Assembly: GCF_019443105.1 (NCBI RefSeq)
Contig: NZ_JAHZIJ010000011.1
Location: 1-64,000 of the forward strand
DNA: 64,000 nucleotides
Reading direction: 5' to 3'
Source: Paenibacillus oenotherae
GTDB lineage: Bacteria; Bacillota; Bacilli; Paenibacillales; Paenibacillaceae
Of the stretch, positions 15,532 to 24,567 are shown piece after piece (positions within the stretch are counted from its first letter, which is position 1; every line of letters begins with the position of its first letter). Under the pieces are notes generated by a model. The model did no database searches and was not told where the DNA came from. It worked only from the letters and a program-made list of their open reading frames with translations. A program made the translations under genes and the position numbers.

Positions 15532-17685
15532 ATGATACCCCCTGAGACGAATACTACTGATTCATTTTGTCGTCATTCAGCCAATTCTCAGAAGAGCAAG
15601 GAGTCAAGGGAGTCTGAGGAGAGTATAGACTCTAAGGACTCTAAGGACTCTAAGGACTCTAAGGACTCTAAGGACTCTAAGGACTCTAAGGACTCTAAGG
15701 ACTCTAAGGACTCTAAGGACTCTAAGGAGAATATAGAGCTTAAAGAGCTTATAAAGCATATAGAGCTTAAAGAGCATATAGAGCTTAGAGAGCCTATAAA
15801 GTTTAGAGAGCTTAGGGAGTCGAAAAAGGCTAGGGAATCTAGCGAGGCTCCGGAGGCTGGTTATGATCGTGCTGGAGGCAGCGGACGGAGATGGGGGAGG
15901 CAGCGGCGTGTGTTTGCGGCTTTGCTCGGAATGAGCGCTGTTTTTATCCTCTTCCTGCTCAGGCTTGGCTGGCTGCAGCTGGCACCCGCTGCTCCAGCGG
16001 CTTCTGTTGGTGCCGCACTGCGTCGCGAAGCCGTGGCTCAACGGGAGAATACGATTGTGCTGGATACCGGTCGCGGTGATTTTGTAGATCGTCACGGCCT
16101 GCCCCTGACAGGCGAAACTTATAAGGCGCTGGCTGTTTTTCCGCTTCAATCCGGCAAACGGGGAGCGGTGTCTGATTTGGCCAAGCTTGCTGCTGTTCTT
16201 CATGTTCCAACTCAAGAGCTGGAGCGATGGATGGCTTCTCTTCAGAGCCCCTCCTTCTGGAAGGGGACAGGTGAGCAGGCTCCTCATCGCTTAACGGATC
16301 AGCAGCTTGAATCTATGAAGGGCATTCATATAGGCGGTGTGCGCATACTGCCGTTTCACAGCCACTATCCGCTGTCTTTACAGGCAAAGCATGCACTTGG
16401 ATATGTAAGTCAGCATCCTGAACGGATTCGTGCATTGTACGCCAATGAGCTGTCTGCCGGAAGGGTGCAATTGTCTGATGTAATCGGCGGAGCCGGCCTC
16501 GAACGGTCACTGGACCGATTGCTTCGAGGGGCTGGTCCTACTGCAGTATCTTATTATACGGATGGTGAGAAGGGGCCGCTCAATGGGCTGGATATGCGGT
16601 TGACGGGGCCGAATAATCCGTATTATCCGCTGCAGGTTGTGACTACGCTTGATCGGAATTTGCACAATGCCATCGAGACATATGTAGATGCTAATGGTTT
16701 GCGTGAGGGGGCAGTAGTGGTGCTTGACGCCGCATCTGGCGATGTAATCGCTATGGTGTCGCGGCCGCGGATGTCCGTTTTCTCTCTGACGGCAAACGGG
16801 ACAGATTCGGCTAATCATGCGATCCGTGCGGCTACTCCAGGCTCTGTCTTCAAGCTTGTTACGGCTGCCGCTGCGCTTGAAGCAGGTCTCACTGAGGAAG
16901 ATGAGCTGTTCCATTGCAATGGTGATTATGGTCATTACGGACTTCACTGCTGGAAAAAGGGCGGGCACGGACGGATTACGCTGCGCGAAGCATTGGGGCA
17001 ATCCTGCAATATCGCTTTCGCAACGATTGCAGAGCGGCTGGAGGCGCAGCAATTGGCGATAACAGCAGATAAGCTTGGCATTGGCCGCCTTATCGGCTGG
17101 AACGAGCCCGATATGTTCGCGCCGCTTGGCCAACCCTTGAGGCTGCTGGAAGAGGAGGAAGCGGGCAGGCTGTTTGTTGCGGCTCCTATTCGTCGGGATG
17201 GAGGGCTGCTGGCCCAAACCGGAATAGGGCAGCGGGATGTTAGAATAACGCCGCTGCAAGCGGCGAATTTGATTGTGACTTTGCTGCACGAAGGGCGTGT
17301 CATCAAGCCGCGCCTTGTGAGCGAGATCCGCTACGCCAACGGTCAACGAATGGCAGAGCTGCCGCGGCAAACATCGCCCTCGAAGTACGGGCGCATTGCG
17401 CCGGAGACCGCGCGTACACTGCTGCGCGGCATGATGGCGGTCGTCGCCGATGGAACCGGGCGATCAATCCGCCAAGGAACTTGGACGGTCGCCGGGAAAT
17501 CCGGCACAGCTGAAACGATGCGCTCCGGAATTCCCCGCAACCACCAGTGGTTTGTAGGCTACGGACCGGTAAAAGCGCCTCGCTATGCCGTTGCCGTTCT
17601 GGCGGAGTATCGTCCGCCAGGCACAGTGAACAAAGCTGCGGCGCTATTTCGCGGTATTATGGATCTGCTCGCCGCACATCAATGA
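15532..17685 (+). CDS. Class B penicillin-binding protein with Ser-Lys-Asp repeat N-terminus
   Basis: A D,D-transpeptidase that cross-links peptidoglycan, 717 aa. Order: a cytoplasmic charged tail (1-126), one membrane anchor (127-146), a PBP dimerisation/pedestal region, then the transpeptidase domain with S438-V-F-K, S491-C-N and K656-S-G. The tail contains ten SKD units plus one SKE at residues 34-66, encoded by a 9-bp repeat, and then an ELKEHIEL-type charged repeat to about residue 100. The start is secure because AGGAGG lies before ATG 15532, so the repeat is translated. Class B PBPs normally have a much shorter cytoplasmic tail. The specific role (division, sporulation or resistance) is not evident. 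Confidence 0.92.
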   Translation: MIPPETNTTDSFCRHSANSQKSKESRESEESIDSKDSKDSKDSKDSKDSKDSKDSKDSKDSKDSKENIELKELIKHIELKEHIELREPIKFRELRESKKARESSEAPEAGYDRAGGSGRRWGRQRRVFAALLGMSAVFILFLLRLGWLQLAPAAPAASVGAALRREAVAQRENTIVLDTGRGDFVDRHGLPLTGETYKALAVFPLQSGKRGAVSDLAKLAAVLHVPTQELERWMASLQSPSFWKGTGEQAPHRLTDQQLESMKGIHIGGVRILPFHSHYPLSLQAKHALGYVSQHPERIRALYANELSAGRVQLSDVIGGAGLERSLDRLLRGAGPTAVSYYTDGEKGPLNGLDMRLTGPNNPYYPLQVVTTLDRNLHNAIETYVDANGLREGAVVVLDAASGDVIAMVSRPRMSVFSLTANGTDSANHAIRAATPGSVFKLVTAAAALEAGLTEEDELFHCNGDYGHYGLHCWKKGGHGRITLREALGQSCNIAFATIAERLEAQQLAITADKLGIGRLIGWNEPDMFAPLGQPLRLLEEEEAGRLFVAAPIRRDGGLLAQTGIGQRDVRITPLQAANLIVTLLHEGRVIKPRLVSEIRYANGQRMAELPRQTSPSKYGRIAPETARTLLRGMMAVVADGTGRSIRQGTWTVAGKSGTAETMRSGIPRNHQWFVGYGPVKAPRYAVAVLAEYRPPGTVNKAAALFRGIMDLLAAHQ
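15631..15729 (+). repeat. 9-bp tandem repeat, 11 copies, coding for SKD
   Basis: The unit TCTAAGGAC is repeated exactly ten times, with an eleventh copy ending in G. Because the unit is a multiple of three, copy-number changes alter the length of the PBP tail without a frameshift. Confidence 0.98.
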
Positions 17686-17745
17686 GCCACCGTCTTTCTC
17701 ACTGACATAGATATCCGCTTGATGCAAGGATCACCGCATTAACAC

Positions 17746-17806
17746 AAAAAAAATCGTTCCCTGCAATGGAATTAACTATCCATTCACACAAGGGGAACGA
17801 TTTTTC
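17746..17806. terminator. Bidirectional intrinsic terminator
   Basis: AAATCGTTCCC and GGGAACGATTT arms with inner AATGGA/TCCATT pairing, and a run of eight A on the left and TTTTT on the right. It lies between the convergent PBP and AI-2E permease genes. Confidence 0.9.
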
Positions 17807-17875
17807 GCCTATCTATTTGCCGGAGGCGCCTGCTTCAGACCGTCGCTCACCCGAAAGGCGGCATGAACGGATAGG

Positions 17876-19000
17876 TTAAATGGCTGGCGGCTGCGGCTCT
17901 TGGTTTGCTGTCTCGTATTCACCCTTAGGCGGACGAATCCAGCGGTGGAAGTATCGCTGATCGTACAACGCCTTGATCAGAATCATCAGAATAGGCGACA
18001 GGATGACGCCTGCCACGCCGAATAATGAAAGGGAGATAATCATAAAGGCCAGCATCGTAAAGGCGGACACACCAAGCGTATCACCTGTAATCTTGGGCTC
18101 AAGAATTTGGCGCGTCAAGACGACGAAGAGAAACAGCACCGTGAGCCAAATTGCCAGTGACGTCTTGCCGACGATGAACAGATAGATGATCCACGGGATA
18201 AACACGGTTCCTACCCCCAGGAGCGGGAGTACGTCGAACACAGCGGACAGCAGGGAGATCGAGAAGGCATTGTCTACCCCGAGCAGCAGCAGCGCGACAA
18301 AGATGACGACAAATGTAATGGATATCAGCTTCATCTGCGCCTTCAAATACACGGCAATACCAGAGAAGACATTATCCTTCAGAAAGAAAAAGGCTTTCTT
18401 AAACGTTCGGGGCGTCTTTTCTTTAGCCGTTGTTTTCCACTCATTAATCTCAAGGCTAAGAAAATATGCCAGTATAATACCGATGGAGAAGTTGAAAATA
18501 AAGGTGGAGAACGACATGAGATAACCGCCCAGCGATGTCAGGAACGAAGCGGCAATCTTCTGAAACCAGTCCGTTATGTAGCTGATGGCATTATTGGCGT
18601 TCTCCAAGACACCCTTGGGCAGTCCCAGATCTACAATTTTATCATGCAAAAAGGTCGAGTTTTCCTGGAATTGCTCGGTAAACACTTTCTGATAAGCGGG
18701 AAGCTTCTCGGCAAGCCCGGTAATTTGAGACGTCATGACGAATCCGGCGCCAACGAATGCCCCGACGATAATTAAGGTGAATACGAGCACAGAGATGCCT
18801 GCCGAGATGGATTTCTTCATCCCCAGCCTTGTCAGCCAGCGTGCAGGCGGGTCAATAAACAGGAAAATAATGAAGGAAAGGAAAATCGGCGTTGCGATCC
18901 GGTATAAATAACTGAACGCAAACATAATCAAATAGACGGTCAAGACGATTAAAGCAATGTCAAAAGCAGTTCGCCAATATTTACGGTAAAAGGAAAGCAT
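17876..19000 (-). CDS. AI-2E family transporter (PerM/DUF20)
   Basis: A 374-aa membrane protein with about eight hydrophobic segments and a central amphipathic region (about 105-150), the layout of the AI-2E/PerM/UPF0118 family. The conserved C-terminal part includes PLLGVGTVFIPW and LEPKITGDTLGVS. Family members have been linked to autoinducer-2 export and to sodium-proton exchange; which applies here is unknown. GGAG precedes ATG 19000. Monocistronic. Confidence 0.88.
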   Translation of the reverse strand: MLSFYRKYWRTAFDIALIVLTVYLIMFAFSYLYRIATPIFLSFIIFLFIDPPARWLTRLGMKKSISAGISVLVFTLIIVGAFVGAGFVMTSQITGLAEKLPAYQKVFTEQFQENSTFLHDKIVDLGLPKGVLENANNAISYITDWFQKIAASFLTSLGGYLMSFSTFIFNFSIGIILAYFLSLEINEWKTTAKEKTPRTFKKAFFFLKDNVFSGIAVYLKAQMKLISITFVVIFVALLLLGVDNAFSISLLSAVFDVLPLLGVGTVFIPWIIYLFIVGKTSLAIWLTVLFLFVVLTRQILEPKITGDTLGVSAFTMLAFMIISLSLFGVAGVILSPILMILIKALYDQRYFHRWIRPPKGEYETANQEPQPPAI

Positions 19001-19236
19001 GTTCTAACTCCTTTGCTCGTATGTATCTTACTATCATCACGATTGTACTATAAGTTTGAAAGCTTTCCTAACTTTTCTTTTTGCCATCCATCCCTTTACA
19101 GCAATTTGATTTCAACATATGAACAATCATACCCCTTTTCATCTGCGTTATGTTACAATGATTGGAGGCATCAATAGTGCTCCGCCTTCCAAGTAATGGA
19201 TAGGGGATCGAAACTAGGGTGGTGAGGAAATAGAGA

Positions 19237-20652
19237 ATGGAGAACTTGCTGCTTTGGGGTTTTTACATGTTAACCTTCTATGCTTTTCTCCCAGGACTTG
19301 TAAGCCGGACATTCGGATTCCGCGTCTTTAAACGAGGCCGCGCCAAGAACGAAATTGCGCTTACATTCGATGACGGGCCAGATCCGAAATATACGCCGCT
19401 GCTGCTGGATCTCTTGAAGCGGCATGACGCCAAAGCCACCTTCTTCGTTGTTGGCGTCCATGCGGAGAAGCATCCTGAGCTGCTTCAAAGAATGCGCGAC
19501 GAAGGTCATATTATCGGCATTCATAATTACGTACACAAGACGAATTGGTTCATGCGGCCAAGCTCAGTCAAGCGCCAGATCCACCGGACCTCGGATATTA
19601 TCAAGAAAGCAACCGGTGTTCGTGCAGCCTATTATCGGCCGCCATGGGGGATTGTGAATCTGTTTGATTTCTCTAATTTGGGCTATCTGCAAATTATTCT
19701 ATGGTCAACCCTGTTCGGTGATTGGCGCAAGCGGGTTGGGGCGGAACGGCTCTTGAAGCGGATGCTGAAGAAGCTTCGCCCGGGCGAAGTGCTGCTGCTG
19801 CATGACTGCGGCTCTACCTTCGGCGCTGATTATGATGCCCCTGCGAATATGCTTGCCGCATTGGAGCCTTTTCTGATCGAAGGCAAGCGGCGCGGCTTCC
19901 AGTTCGTGCACATTGCCGAGATGATCGCCGTTACGGATCGTGCCAGGGCGTCTAACCGCTCATTAAGCTTGTTCAAAAGAATGATAGTTGCATGCTGGTT
20001 AGTGTGGGAACGGATTTTTCACGTATTATTCCGCATCCAAGAAGGCGGAACGGACTCCATTTTTCATTATCGCAAGCGGAAATACCGGGGAAAAGCACTT
20101 CAGCTTTCTGAAGGCAGAACGATTGAAGACGGGGATGAGGTCATTGAGCTTCATCTTGACAACAGCATGCTGTTCCGGATGATGATGGAATCGCGCTCGC
20201 TCATGCATGTAGCCATTCTGCTCATTCGTGAAGTGGAGAAGGCGATGCCTAAGCTTGCCGAGCAGTTTGCCGGCAAAGAAGAATATGCGAACGTACGCGG
20301 CTTGTATGGCATCAGCATGATCAACAGAGGAGCTGCGCAGTTCGGGTTTACCGTACTGGAGCTGCAGCCTGGCTTGTTTGATCGCTTGACCCGCTTTTAC
20401 TTGAAACTGCTTATGTTCGTCCTGCATCCTTCAGGGAAGAAACGGGTAAGGGGCGAGAACAGCCGGCTTTCTCCACGAATTATTGCGATGTCCATGGAGG
20501 AGCTGTTTAAGCGTTACAGCACAAGAGGCGATCTGAAGCCCGTGTGGAATAAGAGATCCGCTTATGATGGGGCGCTACAGCCGGCAGGTAAAGCCGCGAT
20601 TTCACATTCTGCTTACGATAATGCAAATACCGCCAGGGAGTTTACTCCCTAG
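19237..20652 (+). CDS. Polysaccharide deacetylase with YkoP-like C-terminal part
   Basis: A 471-aa protein. An N-terminal hydrophobic segment (about 4-20) anchors or exports it, and a NodB-type carbohydrate esterase-4 domain follows (about 38-235). Its motifs are TFDDGPDP (43-50, with the catalytic and metal Asp pair), HNYVH (metal His pair), RPPWG and LLHDCG. These enzymes remove N-acetyl groups from peptidoglycan or other glycans. Residues from about 245 to 430 form a separate domain resembling B. subtilis YkoP, of unknown function. The gene's stop codon lies inside its own terminator stem. The true substrate is not evident. Confidence 0.85.
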   Translation: MENLLLWGFYMLTFYAFLPGLVSRTFGFRVFKRGRAKNEIALTFDDGPDPKYTPLLLDLLKRHDAKATFFVVGVHAEKHPELLQRMRDEGHIIGIHNYVHKTNWFMRPSSVKRQIHRTSDIIKKATGVRAAYYRPPWGIVNLFDFSNLGYLQIILWSTLFGDWRKRVGAERLLKRMLKKLRPGEVLLLHDCGSTFGADYDAPANMLAALEPFLIEGKRRGFQFVHIAEMIAVTDRARASNRSLSLFKRMIVACWLVWERIFHVLFRIQEGGTDSIFHYRKRKYRGKALQLSEGRTIEDGDEVIELHLDNSMLFRMMMESRSLMHVAILLIREVEKAMPKLAEQFAGKEEYANVRGLYGISMINRGAAQFGFTVLELQPGLFDRLTRFYLKLLMFVLHPSGKKRVRGENSRLSPRIIAMSMEELFKRYSTRGDLKPVWNKRSAYDGALQPAGKAAISHSAYDNANTAREFTP

Positions 20653-20665
20653 CGGTATTTTTTTT
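20625..20665 (+). terminator. Intrinsic terminator overlapping the deacetylase stop codon
   Basis: AAATACCGC and GCGGTATTT arms with inner AGGGAG/CTCCCT, followed by more T. The TAG stop is in the right arm. Confidence 0.9.
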
Positions 20666-20689
20666 CTGCTTTATTAGTGCCAAAGCACG

Positions 20690-23600
20690 TTAAGCTGCTT
20701 TACGAAATCTGCGGTACATGAGCCATGAGCCGCTTCCGACAACAAGAACAGCCGCAGCTATTCCGATACCGATCCAGAGCGTGCTATTGTCGCTTTGAGG
20801 CTCTGTAATAAGTACATAGGTGCTGAGCGCAGGCAATGTAAACTTGCTGCCTTCAACGGTTTGAATCGTTTCTAAGCCCGCTTTCTCGCCATTGACGACA
20901 AGATTCCATTTGCCGGCTTTCGGAAGATCAACAGTGACTTCCTTCGCGTTCGCATTATGCGCTACGATGATTTGTTCGGAGGAATCCTGAACGGCGTCTC
21001 CGTTCAGCTCGTATACAATCGTGCTCTCAGGCGAAGGTATAAACTTCAGATTGGAACGGATTTCATCTGCTGTCGCCATGCGGAATGCCGGATGGGTTTT
21101 GCGCAGCTGAATGAGTCCCTTCATATAATCGACATCTGCGCTGCGGTCCAGACGGCGCTGCCAGTCGAGCTGGTTGACGGCGTCACTGGATTTGTAGCTG
21201 TTGTCATCTCCGCCCTTAGTCCGCATGAATTCTTGACCTGCATGCAGGAACGCGATACCTTGGGAGGTCATAATAATGGAAGAGATCATGCGGTGCATTT
21301 TGCTGCGATCCGCATCATTCGCATCCGGGTTGGATATTTGCAGCTTATCCCAAATCGTATGGTTGTCATGCGCTTCCGCATAGGTTACGGATTGCTGCGG
21401 ATCCTTGGCCCAGGATGTGATCTCATCATTGTATTCAATTGCCCCAACAATACCTTGCTTGGCGGCAAGAGTAGCCTCAACATTGCCGTTAACGAATCCT
21501 TGCTCTTCAAAGATAAAGATGCTGCCCTTCAAGCCGTCGCGCACGCCATCGTTAAACTGGCCAATGCCCATGAATTTGGCTGCATTGCTTTGTTTGGCTT
21601 TAATTTCCGGATCAAGCGCGGTTGGAAGATCCCAGCCTTCGCCGATCAGAAGCAGTGTAGGATCAATCTTCAGCAATGCGTCACGCACCTGATTCATCGT
21701 TTCTACATCATGAATGCCCATCAGGTCGAAACGGAAGCCGTCAATATTGTATTCATTTACCCAGTATTGCGTCGAATCAATAATGAATTTGCGCATCATT
21801 TTGTGATCAGAAGCGGTATCATTGCCGACACCTGTTCCGTTGGACAGCTTGCCTTCTTCGTTGTAACGGAAGTAGTAGCCTGGCACAAGATTCTCGAAGT
21901 TGGATGGATTGACCGCATACATATGGTTGTACACGACGTCCATCGTCACGCGCAAGCCGTTCTCATGCATTGCTTGAATCATTTGCTTCATTTCTTTAAT
22001 ACGTGCGGTCGGCTCATAGGGATCACTGGAATAGGAGCCCTCTGGCGTGTTGAAATTCTTAGGATCATAACCCCAGTTGAACTGCGGGGTGTCCAGCTTC
22101 GTCTCATCAACACTGCTGTAATCATAGGATGGCATCAATTGCACATGGGTGATGCCAAGCTCTTTCAGATAGTCAAGACCTGTGCTGATTCCGTTTGGTC
22201 CTTTGGTGCCCTTCTGGGTAAGACCGAGGTATTTGCCCCGTTTGTCAGCATCGACGCCGCTTTCAGGATGGATGGTGGCATCGCGTACATGAAGCTCATA
22301 GATGATAGCATCCTCAGCTTTAACGAACTCCGCTTTTTTCGTTGCTTTAAAATCTTTCGGATTGGTTTCGGCCAAGTCTACGATCGCTCCGCGGTCACCA
22401 TTGACTGTAACTGCGCGAGCGTATGGATCGACAGCTTCATTCCAATGGTCGCCGATTTTTACTTTGTACGTGTAAATAACGCCTTTCTGATCGCCCTTCA
22501 AAGCAGCTGTCCAGGTGCCTTTATCGCTTCTTTCCATTGCGGTTTCTGTACCTGTCTCGCTATCCCATTTCTCGTACGTAACGAGCTTCGCTTCTCCGGC
22601 TGTCGGCGCCCATACGCGGAATTTGGTCTCTTCCTTCGTGTAGGTATTGCCGAGGTCATTGCCGTCATAATAGAACAGCTCATCGAATCCATCGGAACGA
22701 ACGACATCGCCGATCGATACGGTAGCATCGCCGAAGAGCGGCTTGCTGAGCTTGTATGACTTGGTCAATTCGAAGTTTTCCTCTGTAGTGACTTTAACAA
22801 TATTGCTCATGCTGCCATGTCCCTGATCGACCGGCTCAACGCTCTTCACGGTCATGCCTTCGATTGTAATGTCGGCATTATTAGCAGCCTTGGCATCGAA
22901 AACATAGTTGGTTTCAACCGTAAGAAGGTTCAGGTCATCGATTTTTGCAGATTTGAACCTCGGTTTGATATCATCCCCAGGCGGACGCTCGTTATAAACC
23001 TTCTCTTGGCCTTGTGCGATCCAGATCTCTGCATTGCCCTTCTCGTCGAACGTGGTAATGAAGCGGTCGCTGAATTCTTTGTCGGCATTATCATTGCCTG
23101 CCACGCTCTTGCGGACGGTAAAGCCGATCTGCGATGCGTTGGCTCCCTTGAACTCTGCCTTCGCGATCTTGCCGTAATCGTCTTCGCCTGTGAAGTTAAC
23201 TTGCTGGCCTTCTTTGTCCCCCGGCCACATCAACAGGTTCCAGCCGTCATATTGATTATCATAGCGGGAATAGTGAATCGTCACCGACAGATTCTCATGC
23301 GATCTGACTGTCCGGTATTCGCCATCAGGAGGGCTTGTGTATACCGTGCCGTCGCCGCCCTTGATCCAGACCTCGCCTACACCGCCTTTAATCTCGACGT
23401 ATCGGTCCTGATCGCCGTCCTTCTTCCATTCGTCGGTACGAACGATGAAGCCGACTCGCTTCACATCTCCATCGAGCAGAATTTCGCCTACCTGCCCCCA
23501 GGCATCCTCGCTGTTGAATTGGTATACAGCGCCATCGCCGCCTTCAGGCCAACCCCACAGATTCCAGGATTCCTTGCTGCTCGGATCTTTCTTATAGTGA

Positions 23601-24100
23601 ACGATCGCCTTTGTTTTGCCTGGTACGGGGGAAACCGACACTGCAGAGCTTGCAGATGCTGCTGCTCCTTCAGCTGCCGGCTTTGCGCCGCCGCTGGCTT
23701 CCGCCGCTGAAGCGAAGGTAGTGCCATTGCCGGCTACAACCCAAGCCTCTGCTTTGCCATCAACGACATCCACAAAGCGATCCTCTCCGTCTTTGTCCCA
23801 ATCATCTGTGCGAACAATGAAGCCGACCTTCTCCAGGTCGCCCTCCAGCTCAATCTGAGCCACCCGGCCGAAATCATCATTTCCGGTAAAGGGGAAGGCT
23901 TGCCCTTCACCGCCATCAGGAAACGCCCAGATGTTCCAGTCCTTGTCTGTATTAGGATCCTCCTTATAATGTACAATCAATGTTGTTTTCCCTTGTGCAA
24001 ACGTTTTCACTAAAGTCGGCGAAAAAAGCGTGCTGACGATTAGAGCGAATGCTACAAGCAGCGGAAGTGTCCGTAAAGCCTTACTTCTTCCTAAGTGCAT
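20690..24100 (-). CDS. pulA: Secreted type I pullulanase with three CBM41 modules and C-terminal membrane anchor
   Basis: Extracellular alpha-1,6-glucan debranching enzyme, 1136 aa from ATG 24100 (AGGAGGGGG nine bases upstream). Order: signal peptide (1-36); three homologous CBM41 starch-binding modules (about 38-135, 163-258 and 270-375, each with IVHY or similar and a W-N-x-W/L-x-x-W pattern); a linker domain; CBM48 (about 480-575); then the GH13_14 catalytic barrel. Catalytic residues are Asp792 (GFRFDLMG), Glu821 (LIGEGWD) and Asp912 (EAHDNH); DVVYNH is region I. The C-terminus ends with a hydrophobic helix and YRRFRKAA, so the enzyme is probably held on the membrane. A cre-like site upstream suggests CcpA control. 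Confidence 0.93.
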   Translation of the reverse strand: MHLGRSKALRTLPLLVAFALIVSTLFSPTLVKTFAQGKTTLIVHYKEDPNTDKDWNIWAFPDGGEGQAFPFTGNDDFGRVAQIELEGDLEKVGFIVRTDDWDKDGEDRFVDVVDGKAEAWVVAGNGTTFASAAEASGGAKPAAEGAAASASSAVSVSPVPGKTKAIVHYKKDPSSKESWNLWGWPEGGDGAVYQFNSEDAWGQVGEILLDGDVKRVGFIVRTDEWKKDGDQDRYVEIKGGVGEVWIKGGDGTVYTSPPDGEYRTVRSHENLSVTIHYSRYDNQYDGWNLLMWPGDKEGQQVNFTGEDDYGKIAKAEFKGANASQIGFTVRKSVAGNDNADKEFSDRFITTFDEKGNAEIWIAQGQEKVYNERPPGDDIKPRFKSAKIDDLNLLTVETNYVFDAKAANNADITIEGMTVKSVEPVDQGHGSMSNIVKVTTEENFELTKSYKLSKPLFGDATVSIGDVVRSDGFDELFYYDGNDLGNTYTKEETKFRVWAPTAGEAKLVTYEKWDSETGTETAMERSDKGTWTAALKGDQKGVIYTYKVKIGDHWNEAVDPYARAVTVNGDRGAIVDLAETNPKDFKATKKAEFVKAEDAIIYELHVRDATIHPESGVDADKRGKYLGLTQKGTKGPNGISTGLDYLKELGITHVQLMPSYDYSSVDETKLDTPQFNWGYDPKNFNTPEGSYSSDPYEPTARIKEMKQMIQAMHENGLRVTMDVVYNHMYAVNPSNFENLVPGYYFRYNEEGKLSNGTGVGNDTASDHKMMRKFIIDSTQYWVNEYNIDGFRFDLMGIHDVETMNQVRDALLKIDPTLLLIGEGWDLPTALDPEIKAKQSNAAKFMGIGQFNDGVRDGLKGSIFIFEEQGFVNGNVEATLAAKQGIVGAIEYNDEITSWAKDPQQSVTYAEAHDNHTIWDKLQISNPDANDADRSKMHRMISSIIMTSQGIAFLHAGQEFMRTKGGDDNSYKSSDAVNQLDWQRRLDRSADVDYMKGLIQLRKTHPAFRMATADEIRSNLKFIPSPESTIVYELNGDAVQDSSEQIIVAHNANAKEVTVDLPKAGKWNLVVNGEKAGLETIQTVEGSKFTLPALSTYVLITEPQSDNSTLWIGIGIAAAVLVVGSGSWLMYRRFRKAA

Positions 24101-24567
24101 AACGTTAATCCCCCTCCTGGTTGGTATGTTCTGGATTTCAGAGGCGACTGACAATCTCTGTATGCCCTGAATCCTTTCGACATAAATAATAACATGCCCA
24201 CACAATAAAGGAAACCGGTTTCATATACAATGTTTGAGTTTCATAGAGATGGAAAAAAAGTAATGGATTTCAGACTAGCAAGTACAGGAAATTTGATCTA
24301 CTATTGCAGTAGGGCTATAGTTCTGGTTCAAGCCGCTGTCAAGTGAATGATTCTGTACATATCGCTAATATTGAGCTATTCGCTGCCCAATTATTAGACA
24401 AACCAAAGAATGAGGTATGTGCGACACAATATTTTAAATATCGTATTAAAACTGCTGAAAAGGGGATTCGGAATTTCAAAAAATAGTATATACTGTAATT
24501 AGTCATTAGAATTATGAGAAACAACAAGAGATGAAAGAGAATAAAGCAGTAGAGGGGCGTGGTACAT
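24101..24567. promoter_or_regulatory. Divergent upstream region with cre-like site
   Basis: This region between pulA and the chemotaxis receptor has no supported gene. At 24210-24223 the minus strand reads TGAAACCGGTTTCC, a near-perfect catabolite-responsive element (TGAAAnCGnTTTCA), about 110 bases before the pulA start. The rest is AT-rich and holds no clear repeat. Confidence 0.6.

Noticed and set aside
15604-16287. Minus-strand frame with a striking Leu-Arg-Val repeat
   Set aside because: It is the complement of the Ser-Lys-Asp coding repeat of the PBP. The plus strand has a proper ribosome site and complete catalytic motifs.
20957-23710. Two very long open frames (600 and 297 codons) on the strand opposite pulA
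   Set aside because: They are mirror frames created by the codon use of pullulanase. They have no ribosome site, no family resemblance and long hydrophobic nonsense runs, while the opposite strand has all GH13 motifs.
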